Position numbers and translations under genes: made by a program. Below the pieces are notes generated by a model, which was not told where the DNA came from, searched no databases, and was given only the letters and a program-made list of their open reading frames with translations. 64,000 nt of DNA from Bacteroidia bacterium (GTDB lineage: Bacteria; Bacteroidota; Bacteroidia; NS11-12g; UBA955): the NCBI GenBank assembly GCA_023228875.1, contig JALOAG010000007.1, positions 53,630-117,629 on the forward strand, given 5' to 3'. Of the stretch, positions 26,470-34,147 are shown piece by piece (the first letter of the stretch is position 1; each line of letters begins with the position of its first letter).

Positions 26470-27720
26470 TTAAGCATTCTTTTCCCAAATAGAGGCAATG
26501 TGGACAACAACCTCCGCAGCTTTTGCCATGTCTTGCACACTAATCCATTCCTTTTTAGAATGTATTCCCTGCATGCCGGTAAACACATTCGGGCAAGGCA
26601 ATCCCATGTAGCTCAACCTACTACCGTCAGTTCCTCCCCTGATACTTTCTGTTATAACCTGCAAACCTGCTCTTTGTATGGCTTTGGCAGCATATTCAGC
26701 AACTTGCGGATATTGATCCAAAACCCTTTTCATATTGCGATACTGCTCTTTTACTACAAAATCATAGCTTGCTCCGGGATGAGCACTCACAACTTGTTTT
26801 ACAATAGCTTCTAACCTTTGTCCATGTGCTGCAAGTTTATCATCATCAAAATCACGCACAATAAATTCTATCTTGGCTTCTTCTGCAATTCCTTCAACAT
26901 GGGTCGGATGAACAAAACCTTGCATTTTATCAGTCGTTTCGGGAGACCATTCGCCTTTCGGCAGAGCAGCTAAAATTTCACCTACTATCTTCAAAGCATT
27001 GACCAACTTATTTTTTGCATATCCGGGATGTGAAATAACACCATGTACTGTAACAATTGCTTGATTTGCGCTGAAAGTCTCCACCTCTAAACAACCTGCT
27101 TCTCCTCCATCCAAGGTATAGCCAAATGCAGCACCCAAGCGTTTCATGTCCAGTTTTGCAGTGCCCTCCCCAATTTCTTCGTCAGGAGTAAACAAAATAC
27201 GGATATCGCCATGTTTGATCTCAGGATGTGCAATCAAATACTCAACCGCATGCATAATGGCTGCAACACCACTTTTATCATCCCCTCCTAACAAGGTATT
27301 ACCGGACGCAGTAATAATATCATCCCCGATTTTTTCTTTCAAATAGGGATAATCTTTGGTATTCAACACTTGTGTGTTATCGTCCGGCAGTACAATTTCC
27401 GAACCGTCATAATGCTTATGTATGATAGGTTTTACATTTGTTCCGCTACAATCAGGAGCTGTATCAACATGGCTACAAAAACAAATAACGGGCACATCAT
27501 TTTTGTCTGAATTTGACTTTAACATAGCATACACATAACCGAACTCATCCATAGACACGTCAGCTATTCCCATCTGTTTGAGCTCTTGTACCAACAATTT
27601 ACTCAAATCCTTTTGTTTTTCTGTTGAAGGATGTGTGCCGCTCTTAGGATCGCTTTGGGTATCTATCTGCGCATATCGTATAAAACGCGCTGCAAGTGTA
27701 TCGGTGTTAATTTGAATCAT
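26470..27720 (-). CDS. pepT: Peptidase T (tripeptide aminopeptidase, M20)
   Basis: 416 residues, cytoplasmic. PepT removes the N-terminal residue of tripeptides with two zinc ions. Zinc ligand motifs are visible: the His of FCSHVDTAPD, the Asp in TLLGGDDKSGVAA, the catalytic Glu pair in ILFTPDEEIGEGT, the Asp in GYTDGGEAG-like YTLDGGEAGCLEVE, and the final His in FTGMQGIHSKKEW. The N-terminal RFIRYAQIDTQSDP is also characteristic. First gene of a pepT-folB-hydrolase operon, with a promoter element 19 bases ahead. Confidence 0.96.
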   Translation of the reverse strand: MIQINTDTLAARFIRYAQIDTQSDPKSGTHPSTEKQKDLSKLLVQELKQMGIADVSMDEFGYVYAMLKSNSDKNDVPVICFCSHVDTAPDCSGTNVKPIIHKHYDGSEIVLPDDNTQVLNTKDYPYLKEKIGDDIITASGNTLLGGDDKSGVAAIMHAVEYLIAHPEIKHGDIRILFTPDEEIGEGTAKLDMKRLGAAFGYTLDGGEAGCLEVETFSANQAIVTVHGVISHPGYAKNKLVNALKIVGEILAALPKGEWSPETTDKMQGFVHPTHVEGIAEEAKIEFIVRDFDDDKLAAHGQRLEAIVKQVVSAHPGASYDFVVKEQYRNMKRVLDQYPQVAEYAAKAIQRAGLQVITESIRGGTDGSRLSYMGLPCPNVFTGMQGIHSKKEWISVQDMAKAAEVVVHIASIWEKNA

Positions 27721-27739
27721 AACTTTGATTTACAGAGTG

Positions 27740-27747
27740 CAAACTTA
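27740..27747 (-). promoter_or_regulatory. -7 promoter element of pepT operon (TAAGTTTG)
   Basis: Reverse-strand TAAGTTTG followed by C, 19 bases before the pepT ATG at 27720. Confidence 0.5.
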
Positions 27748-27827
27748 TTTATTTTATTCTTAGTTCATTTTGGAAAAATGGCAAAAGCACTAAACAGCAA
27801 ATAGACTCGAGCAAGCTGAAAACATGA

Positions 27828-27835
27828 TACCTTTG
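27828..27835 (+). promoter_or_regulatory. -7 promoter element of SDR gene (TACCTTTG)
   Basis: TACCTTTG lies only 5 bases before ATG 27841, so transcription should begin at or within a base or two of the start codon. Confidence 0.5.
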
Positions 27836-27840
27836 TCAGC

Positions 27841-28703
27841 ATGTTAAAAGAAAATTCTCTCAGGGACAAAGTAATAATAATCACAGGGGGCGCGGTACCG
27901 GATTAGGCAAAGCAATGGCAAAGCACTTTTTGGAGTTAGGTGCTAAAGTATGCATTGCCAGCCGAAAGGCGGAGGTGCTAAAACAAACAGCAGACACTTT
28001 GCAGCAAGAAACCGGAGGTGAAATTTTCTATACACAATGCGACATCCGCAATTACGAAGAAGTCAAATCTATGATGCAGCAAGTTATTGAGCGATTTGGC
28101 AGTTTCAATGTATTGATAAACAATGCAGCGGGAAACTTTATAAGCCCGACCGAGAGGCTATCCCACCGTGCTTTTGATGTTGTGGTCGATATTGTGTTAA
28201 AAGGCTCTTATAACTGTACACTTGCAGCCGGTAAATATTGGATACAAGAAAAGATACAGGGCACAGTATTGAGCATTTTAACCACTTATGCTTTCACCGG
28301 TTCTGCTTATGTCGTTCCGTCAGCATGCGTAAAGGCAGGGGTGTTTGCACTTACCCAATCGTTGGCGGTGGAATGGGGCAAATATGGTATCAGACTGAAT
28401 GCAATTGCTCCGGGTGCATTTGAATCAGAAGGAGCGTGGTCGAGGTTATTACCGGGAAAGTTAATGAATCAATATAATCCGAGCAAATACAACGCACTCA
28501 ACCGATTTGGACAACACAGCGAGTTAAATAATCTCGCTGCTTATTTGATTTCAAATTATGCTGCTTTTATTACCGGGGAAATGATAGTAATTGACGGAGG
28601 TCAATGGCTTAAAGGTGCAGGGCAATTCAGCATGTTGCACGATATTTCTCAAGAAAAATGGGACGACATTGAACAACTGTCGCGCAAGGGAAAATCTTCT
28701 TAA
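27841..28703 (+). pseudogene. SDR family oxidoreductase, 2,4-dienoyl-CoA reductase-like, frameshifted near codon 18
   Basis: From ATG 27841 the frame encodes LKENSLRDKVIIITGG and then ends at TAG 27904. The rest of the protein continues in another frame from about 27894 to 28703. Across the junction the expected cofactor motif would be ITGGGTGLGKAM, and the DNA reads GGGGGCGCGGTACC, as if one GC dinucleotide were duplicated (or one base lost). The downstream 262 codons are intact: QCDIRNYEE, NVLINNAAGNFISPTE, AVEWGKYGIRLNAIAPG. NNAAGNF and a Ser in place of the usual Tyr of Tyr-x3-Lys (SACVK) point to the 2,4-dienoyl-CoA reductase branch. The break may be a sequencing error or a young mutation. 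Confidence 0.8.
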
Positions 28704-31700
28704 TAACCCACCACTCTGCGATAGGACTCCAAATTCTTCCTAAAATAAATAATATCCAAATTGGCTTTGAACGCGATTCTCTGAAAAAATGTGATATTAT
28801 TGGTTTCATAATAATCCCTAAAATTATTTCGGAACACCAATGGAATATACACCTCTAAAATATCTTTAGCCACCACAAGCGAAACTCCTCCAACCCAATA
28901 TACTCCTTTATTCAACTGCATTGGATTAAGTACAAAGTCGCTGTACACACGAGCAATCGGCAACAACGGCAAACTACTTTCCAGTTTCAAAGACATATAC
29001 GCATTATCAATATACGAAGGTGCATTAATACGCAAATCTCCACTCCTTTCTACCAATTGCCTGCCCCAGATATTATTATTCCCACTCTCGTTTCTACCTA
29101 TCATCATTTCATCAAATAAATAGTCAAAAGTGCCGGTATTTCCACTACCTCTATTGAGATAGATTCCACTTATATTTTGAGTCTTAAATAACAAAGAACC
29201 GGCTCTAAACGAAGCTTTCATGCCTCTTCCCTTCTTTTTAAGTACTTGCTCAATACTATATTTCAAATCCACTTTTGCGTATTGCGATTGACTATTCATT
29301 CCCACACCGGTATTTCCGCCTTCCACTCTCAACACAAAAGACTGAGGATTGACAGAATGGAAATCTATATAAGAATAATCAACACTCAGATAATTCGCTT
29401 TTGTTGAAGGGTTGTACTCAAAACGAAAAGTAGTATCCAGAATAGGATTATAAATATCGTAGGTTGATTTATCAGAGAATACTCCATAAAACTGAATATT
29501 CAATTTCTTTTCAAACCTTTCAGCAGCTTTGCCCGCAGTCTTAAAATAAAAAGTTATATAAGGATTGATTTTGTTGTAAGTATTGGCATAGCCATTGGGC
29601 ATGTAATCAAATCTTTTGGCTTCAACACCTGCTCTGATGCGATAAAAACTTTTATCAAAAAACCTGAAATTCAATGCGACATCTCCCAACCCAACCACAT
29701 TGGCATTGAGCAGACTTAGCATCGGCATGAGACTGTATTCAAACTTTCTGTATGGAAAAGTACGGTTATAAAAATTCAACCCTAAGCTCCATCCTGAATA
29801 CATATTATAATTCACAGCAGGCTGAATAATCTGCTCCCTTTGAAACGGATTCTCAATAAAGGAGAAGTAAGTAAATTTAATCTTAGAACCATGAGAAAGC
29901 GTCTTATTCATTATACCCAGTTTTACTGCATTATTTGTTCTGTTATTTTCAGGCAATACATTATATGGATCAATAAGAAAATAGCTGTTAAGGCTATATG
30001 GAGTGCGAATCACTACGGTTGTATCCTTGGCAAAAGGTGTTACAAAACCGGTTTGCGAAATCATCGTCCCTTGTGATTGCACAAATCCATACTGCAAGGG
30101 AATGTTTAATCCACTATGGTTTCTGAATTTTACTTTAAAATCATTGTGTGTAATCTGTTTTACATACACAATCTCAAAGTCGGTTCCTTTAGCATCATGC
30201 AACAAATCATCAAAAAACCAACTCAAATTTTGTTTAGTTGCACGTTCAAAAGACTCTTGCATATCCTTTGGCAATGGATGTTTGAATTTCCATTCTTCAA
30301 AATAATTGGACATGGCATTTTGAAAGACTTCTGAACCCAAATACATTTGCAGATAAGTGAAAAGTCGTGGATTCAAACCATAAACAACCGAATAATAGTT
30401 TGTTGAATTATATTCTGTAGCGTTCAAATTTCCCGCTTGAGACTCCCCCATTCTTCTATAATGTAAGTCCAAAATCTTATCTAAAGAAGTTAAAAGATGA
30501 CGCAAAGACTCTCCACTATGCCCATCAACCAACCCGATGGACTCTGAAGCATACTCCGCCCAATTTTGGGAAAAATACATGTTTTCATAAAACGAATTCA
30601 CAGACTCATCCATCCATGGAAACAATCGCTCATTTGAACCCAATACACCATAAAACCAGTTATGACCAATTTCGTGCATAATTGTTTCAAAATCATTAGT
30701 AGCACAAATAGTGATAGTTGGATATTCCATTCCACCTCCTGCTTCCAATGGACCAATCACTACTGAACAAACATTATAGGGATACTCTCCTACAGCATCT
30801 GAATAAAACAATAGCGATTTTTCTATTTTGTCCAAATCTTCCTTTGTTGGAACTGTAACAGCAAAGAACCGAGTGAGAACCTCTCTATTACTCTTTAATT
30901 GAACCTTTTTTTCTAGTAATTTAAACTGAGAAGAGGCGAACCAAGCAAAGTCATGCACATTGCTCTGAACATAGGTAACCACTCTCTTTTCTGCAAAAGG
31001 AGATTGAGGCATTTCCACCTTGTTTTTATCAATGAGCTTTTCATAATATTGACTGAGGCGACTTAGGAAACGGCTTTCTTCTTCATTTTGCAACTCTCCA
31101 CCTGAAGCAACAATGAAATTGGCAGGAGTGGTAATTGTAACCTTGTAATTTCCAAACTCACTATAAAACTCGCCTTGATCCAGATATGGCATTGTGTTCC
31201 AGCCATTGACATCATATACAGCCGGTTTGGGATACCATTGAGTTACCGCTACAAACTGCTCTGTTGCACCCATTCTTGAATAAAACGGAGGTATCAACAC
31301 CTCAAATTCCATTGAAATACGCACTGAATCATTTGGCAACAACGGCTGTAGAAGCACAACCTTTGCAATTTCTGTTTCTGCATTCACTACTTGTACAGAC
31401 ATTCCATTAATTCTAGTATTAAAGACTTTGATATATCCTTTTTTAGCACCGGGCAACAAAAAATCTTTCTTTTTCATTCCGGCCTGTTGCATGGCAAAGG
31501 GTGTTGATTTGTCTTTGTAAGCATTTGCCCAGAGATGGAAATAAATTTCATGCAATGTATCATGTGAGTAATTTAAATAATCAACTTGCTGACTTGCTTT
31601 AAGAAAAGCCCTCCCTGAATCAAAATAAAGTTCAACATTAATTTCATGGTTTACTTTCTGTTGCTTGTCTGATTGTTTGAGAATTTGTCCTTGCAGAGTG

Positions 31701-31753
31701 TTCTTATAAGGATAAATCATAAATAAAAAGAGAAATAGACTATATCTTTGCAT
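28700..31753 (-). CDS. M1 family metallopeptidase, secreted
   Basis: 1017 residues from ATG 31753, which starts directly at a signal-like segment (QRYSLFLFLFMIYPY, then LQGQ). An in-frame ATG at 31849 adds a second hydrophobic stretch and is less likely. The zinc site HEIGHNW (around residue 358) is followed after 18 residues by the third ligand Glu in WMDES. The exopeptidase motif GAMEN appears as GGMEY. The N-terminal beta domain has TQWYPKPAVYDVNGWN. The last 400 residues are rich in aromatic beta strands and do not look like the usual helical M1 C-terminal domain. Its stop overlaps the SDR stop on the other strand. Confidence 0.88.
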   Translation of the reverse strand: MQRYSLFLFLFMIYPYKNTLQGQILKQSDKQQKVNHEINVELYFDSGRAFLKASQQVDYLNYSHDTLHEIYFHLWANAYKDKSTPFAMQQAGMKKKDFLLPGAKKGYIKVFNTRINGMSVQVVNAETEIAKVVLLQPLLPNDSVRISMEFEVLIPPFYSRMGATEQFVAVTQWYPKPAVYDVNGWNTMPYLDQGEFYSEFGNYKVTITTPANFIVASGGELQNEEESRFLSRLSQYYEKLIDKNKVEMPQSPFAEKRVVTYVQSNVHDFAWFASSQFKLLEKKVQLKSNREVLTRFFAVTVPTKEDLDKIEKSLLFYSDAVGEYPYNVCSVVIGPLEAGGGMEYPTITICATNDFETIMHEIGHNWFYGVLGSNERLFPWMDESVNSFYENMYFSQNWAEYASESIGLVDGHSGESLRHLLTSLDKILDLHYRRMGESQAGNLNATEYNSTNYYSVVYGLNPRLFTYLQMYLGSEVFQNAMSNYFEEWKFKHPLPKDMQESFERATKQNLSWFFDDLLHDAKGTDFEIVYVKQITHNDFKVKFRNHSGLNIPLQYGFVQSQGTMISQTGFVTPFAKDTTVVIRTPYSLNSYFLIDPYNVLPENNRTNNAVKLGIMNKTLSHGSKIKFTYFSFIENPFQREQIIQPAVNYNMYSGWSLGLNFYNRTFPYRKFEYSLMPMLSLLNANVVGLGDVALNFRFFDKSFYRIRAGVEAKRFDYMPNGYANTYNKINPYITFYFKTAGKAAERFEKKLNIQFYGVFSDKSTYDIYNPILDTTFRFEYNPSTKANYLSVDYSYIDFHSVNPQSFVLRVEGGNTGVGMNSQSQYAKVDLKYSIEQVLKKKGRGMKASFRAGSLLFKTQNISGIYLNRGSGNTGTFDYLFDEMMIGRNESGNNNIWGRQLVERSGDLRINAPSYIDNAYMSLKLESSLPLLPIARVYSDFVLNPMQLNKGVYWVGGVSLVVAKDILEVYIPLVFRNNFRDYYETNNITFFQRIAFKANLDIIYFRKNLESYRRVVGY

Positions 31754-31823
31754 AGGAATTAAAGTCAGCAAGTTTAGTGAATAAAATATGGAAAAGATTA
31801 AAATCAATCTATAATTATTCCAA

Positions 31824-31831
31824 TAATTTTG
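31824..31831 (+). promoter_or_regulatory. -7 promoter element of TPR gene (TAATTTTG)
   Basis: TAATTTTG, 25 bases before ATG 31857, in the 103-base divergent gap with the M1 peptidase gene. Confidence 0.45.
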
Positions 31832-31856
31832 ACTTGAACCAAAACGCAATTACATT

Positions 31857-33284
31857 ATGTGGGAAGACGAAGAAGAGGAAGAAGACATCATTATTCCGGG
31901 TACTACAAAGGCAGACGAACTAATCAATAGTTTTATAGCATGGGAATCAGGTGCTACAAAATACTTTTCAGAAAATGAATTGGAATTTCTGTTCAATTAC
32001 TATCAGTATTACAATCCTGGTAGTGACGCAAGGGTTTGGAACATATTGCAATTTGGGTTAGATACTTTTCCAAATTCCGGTATTTTTCATATCTGTTTTG
32101 CTCATTATTATCTTGAAAAAGACATGTATGATGAAGCACTCGAAAAACTTCAGCTTGCAAAACTATTAGACCCTATGAATCCGGAGGTATTTATCTTAAT
32201 GGCAGAATGTTTAGAAGAAATGGAAGAGTATCAACAAGCATTTGATATTCTGATAGAAGCAGAGCAAACATTACTTGACTTTAATCAAGAAATCCAAATA
32301 CGACTGGCTTCCCTCTTGTTACATTTTGAACGCCAACCGGAAGCAGTCCGCAAGATTGCAAGGATTATCAAACATGAATGTGGAGATGATGGATTAGGAC
32401 TTGTGTCTCCCATGCACTTCAATTCAGAATTGTTAATTGAAGCTGTTAATTTACTCATCAACAATCACCCTTTTAATGAGCGATATTGGATTTTTAAAGG
32501 CAACACTGCTTTACTCTATATGGATGATCATGACACAGCAATCGAAGCTTTTGAATATGCTCATTACATCAATGAGAAATTAAATATACCTCTTTTCTAT
32601 TTGGGTATATGCTACAAATCCAAAAAACAATTTAATACCGCAATAAAATATTTTGGCGAAGCCTCTGAGGCTGGTTATGCAACAGAAGAATGTGTAATCG
32701 AGAGTGCAATATGCATGAACCGGTTGGGAGATCATACCCAAGCACGTTTTTTACTGCAAAATCTCCTCTCTGACAACATTACCAATATGTCTGAGGTCAA
32801 TTACGAAATCGCTTATTCTTATCTTAAACAAGGAGCCGCTTCCAAAGCGATTCCCTATATTGAAAAATCATTAAGCGAAGACCCTAATATTCAAGCCTAT
32901 ATTCTTTATGGTGAAATTGCTTGTATGTTGGATGACGAGGACAAACTCATTGAGTGCTTTACGGAAGCAAAAGAATTCAGAATGTTGGATTATGAGTTAT
33001 TCATTTGTTGCTTTTTCGGAATGTTCTATCGCATGGATAATTTAACCAATATGTATGAGATGTTGGTCTTAATTAAAATAGATGAAAACAAAGCAAAGTC
33101 AAGCATCCTATCTAGTTTATTAAACGCACTCATAGCAAAAGCAGAACACAACAATATTCAATATATACAAGAAATGTTAAACAGTTTTTCAATTGATGCG
33201 GAAGCAGCATCAGAGTATATTGAATTAATTGACGAAGACCTATCCAAAGACCCTGAAATTACAAGTTTAAAAGAAATGTTTTAG
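31857..33284 (+). CDS. Tetratricopeptide-repeat protein with acidic N-terminus
   Basis: 475 residues, no signal peptide. It starts with an acidic stretch (W-E-D-E-E-E-E-E-D) and then carries helix pairs in TPR spacing from about residue 50 to 380, for example DMYDEALEKLQLAKLLDPMN, EYQQAFDILIEAEQT, DTAIEAFEYAHYINEKLNIP and QFNTAIKYFGEASEAGY. It is a cytoplasmic scaffold whose partner is unknown. Similar TPR proteins are common in Bacteroidota next to conserved genes. The next gene starts 24 bases later with its own promoter element. Confidence 0.8.
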   Translation: MWEDEEEEEDIIIPGTTKADELINSFIAWESGATKYFSENELEFLFNYYQYYNPGSDARVWNILQFGLDTFPNSGIFHICFAHYYLEKDMYDEALEKLQLAKLLDPMNPEVFILMAECLEEMEEYQQAFDILIEAEQTLLDFNQEIQIRLASLLLHFERQPEAVRKIARIIKHECGDDGLGLVSPMHFNSELLIEAVNLLINNHPFNERYWIFKGNTALLYMDDHDTAIEAFEYAHYINEKLNIPLFYLGICYKSKKQFNTAIKYFGEASEAGYATEECVIESAICMNRLGDHTQARFLLQNLLSDNITNMSEVNYEIAYSYLKQGAASKAIPYIEKSLSEDPNIQAYILYGEIACMLDDEDKLIECFTEAKEFRMLDYELFICCFFGMFYRMDNLTNMYEMLVLIKIDENKAKSSILSSLLNALIAKAEHNNIQYIQEMLNSFSIDAEAASEYIELIDEDLSKDPEITSLKEMF

Positions 33285-33291
33285 AAAGATA

Positions 33292-33299
33292 TATTTTTG
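33292..33299 (+). promoter_or_regulatory. -7 promoter element of comA-like gene (TATTTTTG)
   Basis: TATTTTTG followed by C, 9 bases before ATG 33309. It overlaps the in-frame TTG 33297, which supports ATG 33309 as the real start. Confidence 0.5.
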
Positions 33300-33308
33300 C
33301 GCCCGCAA

Positions 33309-34076
33309 ATGAACAATCAAGACATATTTAAACTTAAGCAATTACCGGAACGCACTATCAAACCGCGTACAAATGGAATCACTATGGTGATGGACAAAGG
33401 TTTAAGTTTGAATGAAGCACAATCTCTGGCAGAAAACGGAGAACACATCATCGACATTATAAAACTTGGATTTGGCACTTCCTATGTAACACCAAGGTTA
33501 AAGGAAAAAATTGCACTCTATAAGCAGACAGGATTCAAAGTGTATGTTGGAGGCACTATGTTTGAAGCATATCTTATTCGAGAGCAATTTGACGACTACT
33601 GTCGATTGGTTGACCAACTCAAGCTTGACAGCGTTGAAATATCTGACGGCTCTATTTCTATTCCGCATGAAGAGAAGTGCGGATATATTGCTAAACTGTC
33701 AAAAAATTATACAGTACTGAGTGAAGTAGGTTCAAAAGATGCAGAAAAGATTATTCCGCCTTATGAATGGATTGAAATGATGCATTCAGAATTAAATGCC
33801 GGAGCATGGAAAGTAATAGCAGAAGCCAGAGAAAGTGGAACAGTAGGCATTTTTAGAGGAAGTGGAGAAGTACGTTCAGGGCTTATAGCAGAAATTACTC
33901 GAAAATTACCTTCAGAGCAAATCCTTTGGGAAGCTCCTCAAAAAGCACAACAAGTCTGGTTTATACAACAATTTGGACAAAATGTAAACTTGGGAAATAT
34001 CAATCCTCAAGATGTCATTGCTTTGGAAACCTTGCGTTTAGGGTTGCGTGGAGACAGCTTTCATTTTTATTTATAA
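33309..34076 (+). CDS. ComA-like phosphosulfolactate synthase family protein
   Basis: 255 residues from ATG 33309. ComA joins sulfite to phosphoenolpyruvate to give (R)-phosphosulfolactate, first seen in coenzyme M synthesis. Family features are PERTIKPRTNGITMVMDKG at the start, HIIDIIKLGFGTSYVTP, VYVGGTMFEAYLIREQFDD, VEISDGSISIPHEEK, LSEVGSKDAEK and WKVIAEARESGTVGIF, giving a TIM-barrel with conserved Lys, Asp and Glu. Bacteroidota do not make coenzyme M by the archaeal route, so the product may feed another sulfonate. No other sulfonate gene is adjacent. Confidence 0.85.
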   Translation: MNNQDIFKLKQLPERTIKPRTNGITMVMDKGLSLNEAQSLAENGEHIIDIIKLGFGTSYVTPRLKEKIALYKQTGFKVYVGGTMFEAYLIREQFDDYCRLVDQLKLDSVEISDGSISIPHEEKCGYIAKLSKNYTVLSEVGSKDAEKIIPPYEWIEMMHSELNAGAWKVIAEARESGTVGIFRGSGEVRSGLIAEITRKLPSEQILWEAPQKAQQVWFIQQFGQNVNLGNINPQDVIALETLRLGLRGDSFHFYL

Positions 34077-34104
34077 TGATGAGACAACATGCAAACAAAT
34101 AATC

Positions 34105-34112
34105 TAAGTTTG
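34105..34112 (+). promoter_or_regulatory. -7 promoter element of C10 peptidase operon (TAAGTTTG)
   Basis: TAAGTTTG followed by C, 35 bases before ATG 34148. No equivalent is seen before the second C10 gene, consistent with one operon. Confidence 0.5.
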
Positions 34113-34147
34113 CATTACATGACTTATCATTCTAAAATAGAATAACT

